This document shows positions 9,260 to 17,504 of a stretch of 64,000 nt of DNA, one piece after another. The first letter of the stretch is position 1; each line of letters starts with the position of its first letter. The position numbers were made by a program, and so were the translations under genes. The notes below the pieces were generated by a model that did no database searches, was not told the DNA's origin, and saw nothing but the letters and a program-made list of their open reading frames with translations. This stretch comes from Cryobacterium mannosilyticum. GTDB lineage: Bacteria; Actinomycetota; Actinomycetes; Actinomycetales; Microbacteriaceae. The stretch lies in the NCBI RefSeq assembly GCF_004402705.1, contig NZ_SOFM01000016.1, positions 155,960 to 219,959 of the forward strand, given 5' to 3'.

Positions 9260-10282
9260 TTGGACGGAAACGCAACGACGACGCACACCAACGTCGCCCT
9301 GCTGTCGGTCACGAGCATGCTCGCGCCCCGCATCACGACGTCGGCGGAGATCGACGGCCGGCTGCAGCCCGCCCTCACCCGGCTGCGGCTCCCGACCGGC
9401 CTTCTCCAGCGCGTCGCCGGGGTGCAGGAACGGCGCAACTGGGATGCGGGCACCACCTTCGATGACGCCGCCGTCATCGCCGGCAAGCGCGCCCTGAACG
9501 AGGCCGGGATCGAGCCGGGCCAGGTCGGCCTGCTGATCAACACCTCGGTCACCCGCAAGCACCTCGAGCCGTCCGTCGCCGTGCGCATCCACCACGGCCT
9601 CGGCCTGCCGTCCTCGGCCACCAACTTCGACATCGCGAACGCCTGCCTGGGCTTCGTGAACGGGATGACCCTCGCCGCGCAGCTGATCGACTCCGGCCAG
9701 GTCGACTATGCGGTCGTGATCGACGGCGAGGACGCCGACGAGATCCAGACCAACACGATCGAGCGGCTCGGCCGGCCCTCCATTTCCCGTAAGGACTTCA
9801 TGAGCGAGTTCGCGAGCCTCACCCTGGGCTCCGGCGCCGCCGCGGCCGTGCTCGGGCGGGCCGACCGGCATCCGGAGGGCCACCGCATGCTCGGCGGCGT
9901 GACCCGCGCTGCGACCCAGTTCAACGGGCTCTGCGTCGGCAGCGTCGACGGCATGTTCACCGACGCGAAGGCGCTGCTCAAGGGCGGAATGGAACTCGTC
10001 GTCTCGGCCTGGACCGAGGCGAAGCGGGACTGGAACTGGTCGAGCATGGACCGCTACATCCTGCACCAGGTCTCGGATGTGCACACCGACGCGATCGTGA
10101 AGGCCACCGGCCTCGACCGTGCGCGGGTGCCGCTCACCTACCCCCTGTTCGGCAACGTCGGCCCGGCCTCGATCCCGATCACCCTCGCGGAAGAGGCCAG
10201 GACCCTGAAGCCGGGCAACCGGGTGCTGCTGATGGGCGTCGGCAGCGGCCTGAACACCGCCATGATGGAACTCGCCTGGTGA
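9260..10282 (+). CDS. oleA: OleA, 3-oxoacyl-forming thiolase for olefin biosynthesis
   Basis: OleA condenses two fatty acyl-CoAs head to head into a 2-alkyl-3-oxoacyl product. The 340-residue protein is a thiolase-fold (KAS III-like) enzyme with catalytic Cys129 in IANACLGFVNGM, the later His in YILHQVSDVHTD and Asn in PLFGNVGP. I use the TTG at 9260, with AGGGGA just upstream. An ATG start at 9318 would remove the conserved first strand (TNVALLSVTS). It overlaps oleBC by 4 nt and starts a three-gene operon. The oleBC and oleD partners separate it from an ordinary FabH. Confidence 0.9.
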   Translation: MDGNATTTHTNVALLSVTSMLAPRITTSAEIDGRLQPALTRLRLPTGLLQRVAGVQERRNWDAGTTFDDAAVIAGKRALNEAGIEPGQVGLLINTSVTRKHLEPSVAVRIHHGLGLPSSATNFDIANACLGFVNGMTLAAQLIDSGQVDYAVVIDGEDADEIQTNTIERLGRPSISRKDFMSEFASLTLGSGAAAAVLGRADRHPEGHRMLGGVTRAATQFNGLCVGSVDGMFTDAKALLKGGMELVVSAWTEAKRDWNWSSMDRYILHQVSDVHTDAIVKATGLDRARVPLTYPLFGNVGPASIPITLAEEARTLKPGNRVLLMGVGSGLNTAMMELAW

Positions 10283-13071
10283 CCGGTCCCGGCAGGACCC
10301 ACCGCCTCCCGCGGGCGGCAGCCGTGCCGGCCCCCGCGACCCTTCCGCCGCGCGGGCTGCCCGGCCTCGACCCCGCGTTCTCCCGCCTGGTCGAGGTCGC
10401 CGAGAGCGGGGCCGCCACTCCGGCCACCCGCACCTGGCACCTGCTCGACAACGCCGCGCGGCTCGCCGAGCTCGGGGTCACCCCGGTCGGCACCGTGCTC
10501 TGCGTGCACGGCAACCCGACCTGGTCCTATCTCTGGCGCGAGTTCGTTTCGGCGGCGACGGATGCCGCGGCCGCCGGTCAGGCCGCCTGGCGGGTCATCG
10601 CCGTCGACCAGCTCGAGATGGGTTTCTCCGAACGCACCGGCACGGTGCGCCCGCTCGCCCGCCGCGTCGCCGACCTCGGCGACCTCACCGAGACCCTCGG
10701 CCTGGCCGGCCCGGTGGTCACCTTCGGCCACGACTGGGGCGGCGTCGTCTCCCTCGGCTGGGCCGTCGACCACCCCGATTCGCTCGGTGCGGTCATGCTG
10801 CTCAACACCGCCGTGCACCAGCCGGAGGACTCGCCGATCCCGGCGCCGCTGCGGCTCGCGCTCTCCGGTCCCGTGCTGGCCGCCGCGACCGTGACGACGC
10901 CCGCGTTCCTCGAGACGACGCTCGCGCTGGCGCATCCGCCGCTCGCCGCCGCCGTCAAGCGCGCCTACCGGGCGCCATACCGCGGCGCCGCCCGGCGCGG
11001 CGGGATCGGCGCGTTCGTCGCCGACATCCCGGTGGACTTCGCCCACGAGAGCGCCGCCGAACTCGACCGGATCGCCGGAGGGGTCTCTGAACTCCGCGTG
11101 CCCGCACTGATGCTGTGGGGTCCCCGCGACCCGGTTTTCAGCGACCGCTACCTCGACGACCTCGTCGCCCGGCTTCCGCACGCCGACGTGCACCGGTACG
11201 AGGGCGCCGGACACCTGGTCGCGGAAGACGTGGACTACGCGGCGGCCGCGCTGACCTGGCTGGGGGAGACCGCGGTGCTCGAACCTCCGGTTGTCGAGCC
11301 CGCGGTGGTCGAGCCTGTCCCGACCGAGCCCGCGGTGGTCGAGCCTGTCCCGACCCCGACTGTCCCGACCCCGACCCCGTCCACCCCGCAGCCGGCCTGG
11401 GCCGCCAACCCGCACCATCCGCTCTGGCACTACCTCGACGAGCTGCGCGAGAGCGACGAGACCGCCCTCGTCGACATGTCGCCGCCCGGCGGCGGTGGCC
11501 CGCGCGTGGTCAGCTGGCGGATGCTCTCCCGCCAGGTGCGCCGGCTCGCCGCCGGCCTCGACCTGATCGGCGTGCGCGCGGGCGACCGGGTGTCCCTGCT
11601 CGTGCCGCCCGGCGCAGATCTCACCGCGGTGCTCTACGCCTGCCTGCGGATCGGCGCGATCGTCGTCGTCGCCGATGCCGGGCTCGGCCTCCGCGGCCTG
11701 ACCCGGGCCGTGCGCGGCGCGCATCCCGACCACGTGATCGGGGCCACCCCCGGCCTCATCGCCGCCCGCGCCCTCGGCTGGCCCGGCCAGAAGATCTCCG
11801 TCGCCCGCCTGCCCCGCGCGGTGCACCGCGCACTGGACGTGTCCTTCACCCTCGCCGAACTCCTCTCCCTCGGCGCCGCCGAGGAACTGCCGGCCCCGCC
11901 CGCCCCCGGCGACACGGCGGCCGTGCTGTTCACCTCCGGCTCGACCGGTCCGGCCAAGGGCGTCGTCTACACCCACGCCCAGCTGGCCGCGGTCGCCCAC
12001 GCGCTGCACGCCCAGTACGGGGTCGGCGTCGGCACCGGCCTCGTCGCCGGCTTCGCGCCGTTCGCCCTGCTCGGCCCGGCCCTCGGCGCCCGCTCGGTCA
12101 CCCCCGACATGGACGTCACCTCGCCGAAGACCCTCACCGCGACCGCCGTCGCCGCGGCCGTCGCCGCGATCGACGCCACCGTCGTCTTCCTTTCCCCGGC
12201 CGCCCTGGCCAACGTCGTCGCCACCGAGGCCGCCCTCACCCCCGCCGACCACCGGGCCCTCGCCGGCGTGCGCAGCTTCCTCTCCGCGGGCGCCCCGGTC
12301 GCCGAGCCGCTGCTCGCCGGCGCCGCCCGGCTGATGCCGCGGGCGAGCGCGCACACGCCCTACGGGATGACCGAGGGCCTGTTGATGACCGACATCACCC
12401 TCGAGGGCATCCGCGACGCCGCCCCGACCTCCCTCGCCGACCTGGCCGGCCCGGGCGGGGTCTGCGTCGGCCGCCCGGCGGCGACCACCCGCATCCGGAT
12501 CAGCGCCCTCGACGCCGACGGGGCCGCCACCGGGGAGCTCTCGGATGCCGCGGGCGTCACGGGCGAGATCGTCGTCTCCGCGCCGCACACCCTCGACCAC
12601 TACTCCCGGCTCTGGCTCACCGACCGGGCCGCCCGGCGCGGCGCGGTCGCCGGGGAACGCTGGCACCGCAGCGGCGACGTCGGCCACTTCGACTCGGCCG
12701 GCCGGCTCTGGATCGAGGGCCGCCTGCCCCACGTCATCGCCACCGCGACCGGGGTGCTCACCCCGGTCGGCCCCGAACAGCGGATCGAGGGCGTGGCCGA
12801 GATCGCCCGCGCCGCCGTCGTCGGCGTCGGCCCGGCCGGAACCCAGCAACCGGTCGCCGTCGTCGAGACCCTGCCGCACGCGCACCGGGTCGCGCTGGCC
12901 ATGCCCGGGCTCGCGGCCCTGGTTCGCGACGCCGCAGGGCTGCCGCTCGCCGCAGTGCTGGTCGTGCCGCGCCTGCCCACCGACATCCGTCACAACTCCA
13001 AGATCGACCGCAGCCGGCTCGCCCGCTGGGCGGAGACCGTGCTCTCCGGCGGGCGGATGACCCGCCCGTGA
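10279..13071 (+). CDS. oleBC: OleBC fusion: beta-lactone decarboxylase + beta-lactone synthetase
   Basis: This 930-residue protein joins two steps. Residues 1-335 are OleB, an alpha/beta hydrolase of the haloalkane-dehalogenase type, with the HGNPTWSYLWR oxyanion motif and nucleophile Asp152 in GHDWGG; OleB decarboxylates the beta-lactone to the alkene. Residues ~375-930 are OleC, an ANL-superfamily enzyme with the AMP-binding loop LFTSGSTGPAKG near 549 and a C-terminal PTDIRHNSKIDR; OleC makes the beta-lactone from the beta-hydroxy acid. A Pro/Val/Glu-rich linker (335-374) is built from a perfect 30-bp DNA tandem repeat. Starts with GTG overlapping oleA; ends overlapping oleD. OleBC fusions are known from actinobacteria. 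Confidence 0.92.
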   Translation: MTGPGRTHRLPRAAAVPAPATLPPRGLPGLDPAFSRLVEVAESGAATPATRTWHLLDNAARLAELGVTPVGTVLCVHGNPTWSYLWREFVSAATDAAAAGQAAWRVIAVDQLEMGFSERTGTVRPLARRVADLGDLTETLGLAGPVVTFGHDWGGVVSLGWAVDHPDSLGAVMLLNTAVHQPEDSPIPAPLRLALSGPVLAAATVTTPAFLETTLALAHPPLAAAVKRAYRAPYRGAARRGGIGAFVADIPVDFAHESAAELDRIAGGVSELRVPALMLWGPRDPVFSDRYLDDLVARLPHADVHRYEGAGHLVAEDVDYAAAALTWLGETAVLEPPVVEPAVVEPVPTEPAVVEPVPTPTVPTPTPSTPQPAWAANPHHPLWHYLDELRESDETALVDMSPPGGGGPRVVSWRMLSRQVRRLAAGLDLIGVRAGDRVSLLVPPGADLTAVLYACLRIGAIVVVADAGLGLRGLTRAVRGAHPDHVIGATPGLIAARALGWPGQKISVARLPRAVHRALDVSFTLAELLSLGAAEELPAPPAPGDTAAVLFTSGSTGPAKGVVYTHAQLAAVAHALHAQYGVGVGTGLVAGFAPFALLGPALGARSVTPDMDVTSPKTLTATAVAAAVAAIDATVVFLSPAALANVVATEAALTPADHRALAGVRSFLSAGAPVAEPLLAGAARLMPRASAHTPYGMTEGLLMTDITLEGIRDAAPTSLADLAGPGGVCVGRPAATTRIRISALDADGAATGELSDAAGVTGEIVVSAPHTLDHYSRLWLTDRAARRGAVAGERWHRSGDVGHFDSAGRLWIEGRLPHVIATATGVLTPVGPEQRIEGVAEIARAAVVGVGPAGTQQPVAVVETLPHAHRVALAMPGLAALVRDAAGLPLAAVLVVPRLPTDIRHNSKIDRSRLARWAETVLSGGRMTRP
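11296..11355. repeat. Perfect 30-bp tandem duplication in the OleB-OleC linker
   Basis: Two identical 30-bp units (11296-11325 and 11326-11355) encode EPAVVEPVPT twice. Each contains a 23-nt core (starting CGGTGGTCGAGCCTGTC and ending ACC) matching the intergenic repeat at 36478-36546 at nearly every base. Confidence 0.85.
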
Positions 13072-14045
13072 GGGTGCTCGTCACCGGGGCCAGCGGGTTC
13101 CTCGGCCGCTTTGTCGCCGCCCGGATCGCGGCCGCGGGGCACGAGGTGCGCACCCTCCAGCGCCGGCCCTCCGGGCTCGCCGGGGTGTCGCCCGGCGTGA
13201 CCGACCTGCGCGGCTCGATCGGCGACCCGGCCGCAGTCGCCCGGGCCGTCGCCGGCATGGACGCGGTGGTGCACCTGGCCGCCAAGGTCTCCCTCGCCGG
13301 CGACCCGGCCGAGTTCGAAGCCGTGAACGTGGGGGGCACCCGCACCCTGCTGGCCGCGGCGGCGGATGCCGGGGTCTCCCGTTTCGTCTACGTCTCGTCG
13401 CCCTCGGTGGCGCACGCCGGGGCATCCATCGTCGGGCAGGACGCGCTCCCGGCCGACCCCGTCCGGGCCCGCGGCGACTATGCCCGCACGAAGGCGCGCG
13501 CCGAGCTGGTCGCGCTGGCCGCCGACTCGCCGGCGCTGCGCGTGGTCGCGGTGCGGCCGCACCTGGTCTGGGGTCCGGGCGACACCCAGCTCGTGGCCCG
13601 CGTCGTCGACCGGGCCCGCGCGGGCCGGCTGCCGCTGCTCGGCCACGGCGCCGCCCTGATCGACACGACCTACATCGACAACGCCGCCTCGGCGATCGCC
13701 GCCGCGCTCGAGCGCGCCGACGCCGTGCACGGGCGCGCCTATGTGATCACCAACGGCGAGCCGCGGCCGGTGGCCGAGCTGCTCGCCGGGATGTGCGCGG
13801 CCGCGGGGGTTCCTGCCCCGGAGTGGCGGGTGCCCGCGGCGCTCGCCCGCGGCGCCGGGTCGCTGATCGAGGCGGCCTGGCGGGTGCGGCCGGGAGCCGA
13901 CGAACCGCCGATGACCCGGTTCCTGGCCGAACAGCTCTCGACCGCGCACTGGTTCGACCAGCGCCGCACCCGCGCCGACCTCGATTGGATGCCCGAGGTG
14001 ACCCTGGACGAGGGCTTCCGGCGGCTCGCGGCGTCGTACCGGTAA
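13068..14045 (+). CDS. oleD: OleD, NAD(P)-dependent 2-alkyl-3-ketoacid reductase
   Basis: OleD reduces the OleA product to the 2-alkyl-3-hydroxy acid used by OleC. The 325-residue protein is an extended SDR with TGASGFLG (6-13), a Tyr138-x3-Lys142 active site (YARTK) and a VRPHLVWGPGD segment typical of this branch. The GTG start overlaps the oleBC stop (GTGA, 13068-13071), so translation is probably coupled. It is the last gene of the ole operon and is followed by a convergent GntR gene. Confidence 0.9.
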   Translation: MRVLVTGASGFLGRFVAARIAAAGHEVRTLQRRPSGLAGVSPGVTDLRGSIGDPAAVARAVAGMDAVVHLAAKVSLAGDPAEFEAVNVGGTRTLLAAAADAGVSRFVYVSSPSVAHAGASIVGQDALPADPVRARGDYARTKARAELVALAADSPALRVVAVRPHLVWGPGDTQLVARVVDRARAGRLPLLGHGAALIDTTYIDNAASAIAAALERADAVHGRAYVITNGEPRPVAELLAGMCAAAGVPAPEWRVPAALARGAGSLIEAAWRVRPGADEPPMTRFLAEQLSTAHWFDQRRTRADLDWMPEVTLDEGFRRLAASYR

Positions 14046-14070
14046 CGGTCCGTTTCGTCGTGGACGACTC

Positions 14071-14134
14071 CGGCGTGAGCGCCCGCCGTTATGGGCGGAT
14101 GCCGGCGTGAGCGCCCGCCGTCACGGGCGGATGC
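14071..14134. repeat. Two 32-bp tandem units overlapping the GntR gene's 3' end
   Basis: Units 14071-14102 and 14103-14134 differ at two positions. The second contains the TGA stop and last codons of the minus-strand GntR gene; the first is an extra copy beyond the stop. Each can form a CGCCC/GGGCG hairpin, so the duplication also doubles a weak terminator-like stem between oleD and the GntR gene. Confidence 0.7.
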
Positions 14135-14483
14135 CGAGGGCCGCCCTCACGATCGCGAGCGCCTCGGTCTCGCCCACGCCGAGTGCCCGTACCCGCTCGG
14201 CGTAGGCGATCGCGGCCAGCTGCGCCTGCTTGTGGGTGGCATCCCCGGTCACGGCGATGAAGGAGCCGAGCCGGCCCCGGGTCTCGATCACCTCGTCGCG
14301 CTCGAGTTCGCGGTAGGCCCTGGCGACCGTGTTCGCGGCCAGGCCGAGGTCGTCGGCGAGGCGGCGCACGGTCGGCAGCTTGTCGCCCGGGGCGAGGGCG
14401 CCGCTCCGCACGCCCTCGATCACCTGGCTGCGCAGTTGCTCGAACGGCGGTGTCGGCGAGTGCGGGTCAAGCGTCAGGATCAT
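14121..14483 (-). CDS. GntR-family regulator, YtrA-like short type
   Basis: This 120-residue protein has a GntR winged helix (PPFEQLRSQVIEGVRSGALA, then VRRLADDLGLAANTVARAYR) and a short helical C-terminal tail without a large effector domain, as in the YtrA subfamily that usually controls ABC transporters. AAGGAG lies 11 nt before the ATG at 14483; a GTG at 14489 is spaced 5 nt from it and may be the real start. It is divergent from the DUF1905 gene and close to a FetB-like permease gene, but a regulatory link is speculative. Confidence 0.85.
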   Translation of the reverse strand: MILTLDPHSPTPPFEQLRSQVIEGVRSGALAPGDKLPTVRRLADDLGLAANTVARAYRELERDEVIETRGRLGSFIAVTGDATHKQAQLAAIAYAERVRALGVGETEALAIVRAALGIRP

Positions 14484-14579
14484 GGGCACGAAAGCTCCTT
14501 TGTGCGGACTATGTATCAATCTACCGAGGCCGGTCCGGTGAGCGACGCTGCGGTGCCGACAGCGGGGCATACTCGACTC

Positions 14580-15017
14580 ATGAAGTTCACGACCGTGCTC
14601 GAACTGGGCGGCAAGACCGCCACCGGGATCCGCGTGCCGGACGAGGTCGTCGCGTCCCTGGGCGCCGGCAGGCGGCATCCGGTCGTCGTCACCATCGGTG
14701 CGCACAGCTATCGCAGTTCGGTCGCGCCCTATCGCGGCGCGTACATGGTCGCGATGAGCGCGGAGAACCGGGCGCTCGCCGGGGTGGCAGCGGGTGACGA
14801 GATCGAGGTCGACCTGGCTCTCGACACCGAAGCCCGCGAGGTGGCGGTGCCCGCGGACCTGGCCGCGGCGCTCGACGCGCAGCCGGGCGCCCGCGCGGCC
14901 TTCGAGGCGCTGTCCTACAGCAACCAGCGACGGCAGGTGCTGGCCGTGGAGGGCGCGAAGGCCGCCGAGACCCGGCAGCGTCGCATCCTCGCCGCGCTGG
15001 CCGAGCTCAGCCCGTAG
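14580..15017 (+). CDS. DUF1905 / YdeI-OmpD-associated family protein
   Basis: The 145-residue protein has a DUF1905 beta-barrel-like N-terminal half (MKFTTVLELGGKTATGIRVP, GAYMVAMSAENR) and a C-terminal YdeI-type helical tail (ALSYSNQRRQVLAVEGAKAA). No activity is known for the family. CATACT lies exactly 6 nt before the ATG and there is no Shine-Dalgarno sequence, so the message is probably leaderless. The next gene (15035) follows after 17 nt but has its own -10-like box. Confidence 0.8.
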   Translation: MKFTTVLELGGKTATGIRVPDEVVASLGAGRRHPVVVTIGAHSYRSSVAPYRGAYMVAMSAENRALAGVAAGDEIEVDLALDTEAREVAVPADLAAALDAQPGARAAFEALSYSNQRRQVLAVEGAKAAETRQRRILAALAELSP

Positions 15018-15034
15018 GTCGCTAGGCTCGGAGG

Positions 15035-15805
15035 GTGACCTGGCCCCGCGACCTGCCCGCCCAAGTGGCGGGGCTCCTGCCGAGCCTGGTGGGCATCCTG
15101 TTGCTCATCGCGATCGTCTCCCTGGTGCTTGCGGCCTACCGGGTGCCGCATCCGTTCGCCCCGGCGCTCGCGGTGCTCCGCGGCGCCCTGCAGCTCGCGG
15201 CGATCAGCCTGATCCTCAGCGGGATCATCTCCGACCCGTTCTGGGTCGGCGTCGGGCTCACCGTCATGTTCGTCGCGGCGGTGAGCACCGTCAACCGCCG
15301 GATCGGCGCCACCCGGCAGCATTTCGGCTGGGTTGCCGTGTCGATGGGAATCGGGATCCTGGCCACCCTCGGGGTGGTCTTCACCGTGGGCGCGATCGAA
15401 TTCTCCCCGCGATATGTGCTCTCCTTCGGCGGGATCATCATCGGCAATGCGATGTCGATCGCCACTCTCACCGGCCGCCGGTTCGGGGAGGCCGTCACCG
15501 AGCACTGGGACGAGGTCGAGGGCTGGCTCGCGCTCGGGGCGACTCCCCGCCAGTCGACGAGGGAGCTCGCCCGCCGGGCCGTGTACTTCGCGATGATCCC
15601 GTCGACCGACCAGACGAAGACCACGGGCCTGGTCACGCTGCCCGGGGCGTTCGTCGGCGCGATCTTCGGCGGGGCGAGCCCCCTCGAGGCCGGCCGGTTC
15701 CAGATCGTGGTGCTCGCCGGCATCCTCTGCGCCGGGTCGATCGCCGCAGTCACCCTGATCCGGTTCCTGGCCCCGGTCACCCGTCGCCCGGTCCCGATCT
15801 CCTAG
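15035..15805 (+). CDS. FetB-like (UPF0014) membrane permease
   Basis: The 256-residue protein has about seven membrane segments and the UPF0014 signature MIPSTDQTKTTGLVTLPGAF followed by GGASP. E. coli FetB of this family pairs with the ATPase FetA and has been linked to iron export and oxidative stress. No FetA-type ATPase is adjacent, so the partner is elsewhere or the substrate differs. Start is the GTG at 15035, with TAGGCT exactly 6 nt upstream. A GGAGG also abuts the start but is too close to act as a normal ribosome-binding site. Confidence 0.82.
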   Translation: MTWPRDLPAQVAGLLPSLVGILLLIAIVSLVLAAYRVPHPFAPALAVLRGALQLAAISLILSGIISDPFWVGVGLTVMFVAAVSTVNRRIGATRQHFGWVAVSMGIGILATLGVVFTVGAIEFSPRYVLSFGGIIIGNAMSIATLTGRRFGEAVTEHWDEVEGWLALGATPRQSTRELARRAVYFAMIPSTDQTKTTGLVTLPGAFVGAIFGGASPLEAGRFQIVVLAGILCAGSIAAVTLIRFLAPVTRRPVPIS

Positions 15806-15827
15806 CCGCCCGCCCCACGCCGCGGGG

Positions 15828-16265
15828 CTACTCGGCGGCGCGGTGGATCAGCCGGGAGAGCACGATCGCGCTGCGGGTGTGGTCCACGTTCGGAGCCAGC
15901 CGCACCTTCTCGAGGGCGGCCTCCAGCCCCGAAATGTCGCGGGCCCGGATGTGCACGATCGCGTCGGCGCTGCCGGTCACCGTGCCGGCGTCCACCACCT
16001 CCGGCACGCCGGAGAGGATGCGCAGCAACTCGTCGGGCGCGACGGTGCCCCGGCAGAACAGCTCGACGTAGGCCTCCGTGCTCATGCCGTCGATGGCCGG
16101 GTCGACCTGGATCGTGAAACCACGGATGATGCCGTCCGCGACGAGCTTGTCGACCCGCCGTTTCACGGCCGACGCCGACAGGCCGACGACCGAGCCGATA
16201 TCGCCGTAGCCGGCGCGGGCATTCTGGCGAAGAAGGTCGAGAATGCCACGGTCGAGGTTGTCCAT
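15828..16265 (-). CDS. Lrp/AsnC-family regulator, divergent from the arginine-ornithine operon
   Basis: The 145-residue protein has an N-terminal helix-turn-helix (LDRGILDLLRQNARAGYGDI, then LSASAVKRRVDKLVADGIIR) and a C-terminal RAM/ACT-like ligand domain (AYVELFCRGTVAPDELLRIL). The start at 16265 has TAGACT exactly 6 nt upstream and no Shine-Dalgarno sequence. It is divergent from the hydrolase-rocD operon across a 393-nt gap with palindromes, the standard arrangement for an amino-acid-responsive Lrp protein acting on its neighbour. The ligand, possibly arginine or ornithine, is inferred. Confidence 0.9.
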   Translation of the reverse strand: MDNLDRGILDLLRQNARAGYGDIGSVVGLSASAVKRRVDKLVADGIIRGFTIQVDPAIDGMSTEAYVELFCRGTVAPDELLRILSGVPEVVDAGTVTGSADAIVHIRARDISGLEAALEKVRLAPNVDHTRSAIVLSRLIHRAAE

Positions 16266-16658
16266 TCCGCGAGTCTAGGTGAAATCGTTGCGCTTGCGGG
16301 GGGAGCGGCGCAGCAAATTTGCGCTCAACGGCGGGAATCACTAGATACCTGCGCGATGTCGCGTGCCCGCCGGGGGTCCGGCACAGGCATCCGTGTCGGT
16401 GGGCCCCGCCGGCCCCATCACCGGCCCCTTCCGGGTGCGGACGGATCCGCTCGGTTCGGTGCGCGGCGATCGCGCAGCACGCAGGAATCGAGCGTGAATT
16501 CGCAGGAAATACCGATTCATGCTGTGTGAGACTGGGACCGGCGTCCCTGCATGGTGTTCGGTTTCAGCCGGGCAGGGCTCTCGTGAGTGACCTGGTCCGC
16601 CATCCACCCCCGCGTTCCGTTTCGCCCAGAGCGGCGGAATGCAGACGAAGGAGCCCCA
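16266..16658. promoter_or_regulatory. Lrp - hydrolase/rocD intergenic control region
   Basis: No convincing gene lies in these 393 nt. GCAAATTTGC (16313-16322) is a perfect palindrome flanked by TTGCG/GCGC blocks close to the Lrp-gene promoter. Further on, TGAATTCG and CGATTCA form an interrupted inverted repeat around 16494-16519. AAGGAG (16648-16653) is the hydrolase ribosome-binding site, 5 nt from its ATG. The palindromes are candidate Lrp sites. Confidence 0.5.
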
Positions 16659-17504
16659 ATGTCGACCAATCTCGATGCGCTCGTCTCCCCGGAGGCACCC
16701 GTGCGCACCGCGCTCAAGCGCACGATCCTGATGTGCAAGCCCAGCCATTTCACCGTGGTCTACCGGATCAACCCCTGGATGGACCCGGCCGTGCCGACCG
16801 ACACGGCGCTGGCCGTTGCGCAGTGGCAGACCCTCTACGACACCTACGTCGGTCTCGGCTTCGACGTGCACCTGATCGACCCGATCGACGGCCTGCCCGA
16901 CATGGTCTACGCGGCCAACGGCGGCTTCGTCATCGACAACATCGCCTACGGCGCAGCCTTCACCTACCCGCAGCGCCAGCCCGAGGGCCCGGCCTACATG
17001 GACTGGTTCCGCGAGAACGGCTTCGACGTGCGGGTGCCCCAGGAGATCAACGAGGGTGAGGGCGACTTCCTCCTGGTCGGCGACGTCATCCTGGCCGGCA
17101 CCGGCTTCCGCAGCGCCTCGAACAGCCACGAAGAGGTGTCGGCGATCTACGGCCGCCCGGTGATCACGCTCAACCTGGTCAACCCGAACTTCTACCACCT
17201 CGACACGGCCATCGCCGTGCTCGACGACACGAACATCGCCTACCTGCCCAGCGCGTTCGACGAGCCGAGCCTCGCCAGCCTGCGCGAGCGCTACCCGGAT
17301 GCCGTGATCGCCACCGAGGAGGACGCCGCCATCCTCGGCCTCAACTCCTACTCCGACGGCTACAACGTGGTCATCGCGGCCCGGGCGAAGGACTTCGAAC
17401 GCCAGCTGCGCGAGCGCGGCTACAACCCGATCGGCGTCGACCTGTCCGAGCTGCTCCTCGGCGGCGGCGGCGTGAAGTGCTGCACCCTGGAGCTGCGCCG
17501 ATGA
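16659..17504 (+). CDS. Guanidino-group hydrolase: dimethylargininase or arginine dihydrolase
   Basis: This 281-residue guanidino-modifying enzyme has MCKPSHFTVVYRINPWM (25-41), MVYAANGGFVID (82-93), NEGEGDFLL, His157 in SNSHEEV and nucleophile Cys274 in GGVKCCT. Databases usually label such proteins dimethylarginine dimethylaminohydrolase. However, Asn87 stands where DDAH and arginine deiminase have an acidic residue, and the NPWM plus AAN pattern resembles ArgZ-type arginine dihydrolases, which release ornithine. It overlaps rocD (ATGA), whose substrate is ornithine, which favours the second reading. Strong ribosome-binding site at 16648-16653. Family certain, exact reaction unsettled. Confidence 0.85.
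   Translation: MSTNLDALVSPEAPVRTALKRTILMCKPSHFTVVYRINPWMDPAVPTDTALAVAQWQTLYDTYVGLGFDVHLIDPIDGLPDMVYAANGGFVIDNIAYGAAFTYPQRQPEGPAYMDWFRENGFDVRVPQEINEGEGDFLLVGDVILAGTGFRSASNSHEEVSAIYGRPVITLNLVNPNFYHLDTAIAVLDDTNIAYLPSAFDEPSLASLRERYPDAVIATEEDAAILGLNSYSDGYNVVIAARAKDFERQLRERGYNPIGVDLSELLLGGGGVKCCTLELRR

Noticed and set aside
5384..10084. A very long open frame on the minus strand opposite putA and oleA
   Set aside because: It mirrors the codon phase of the plus-strand genes, is very rich in Gly/Val/Glu/His/Arg, has no domain and spans two separate real genes.
10138..12993. A long minus-strand frame opposite oleBC
   Set aside because: Low-complexity Gly/Arg/Ala composition and complete overlap with motif-bearing oleBC.
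16659..17504. Arginine deiminase (ArcA)
   Set aside because: The protein is about 281 residues, much shorter than ArcA (about 400), and lacks the ArcA helical insertion.
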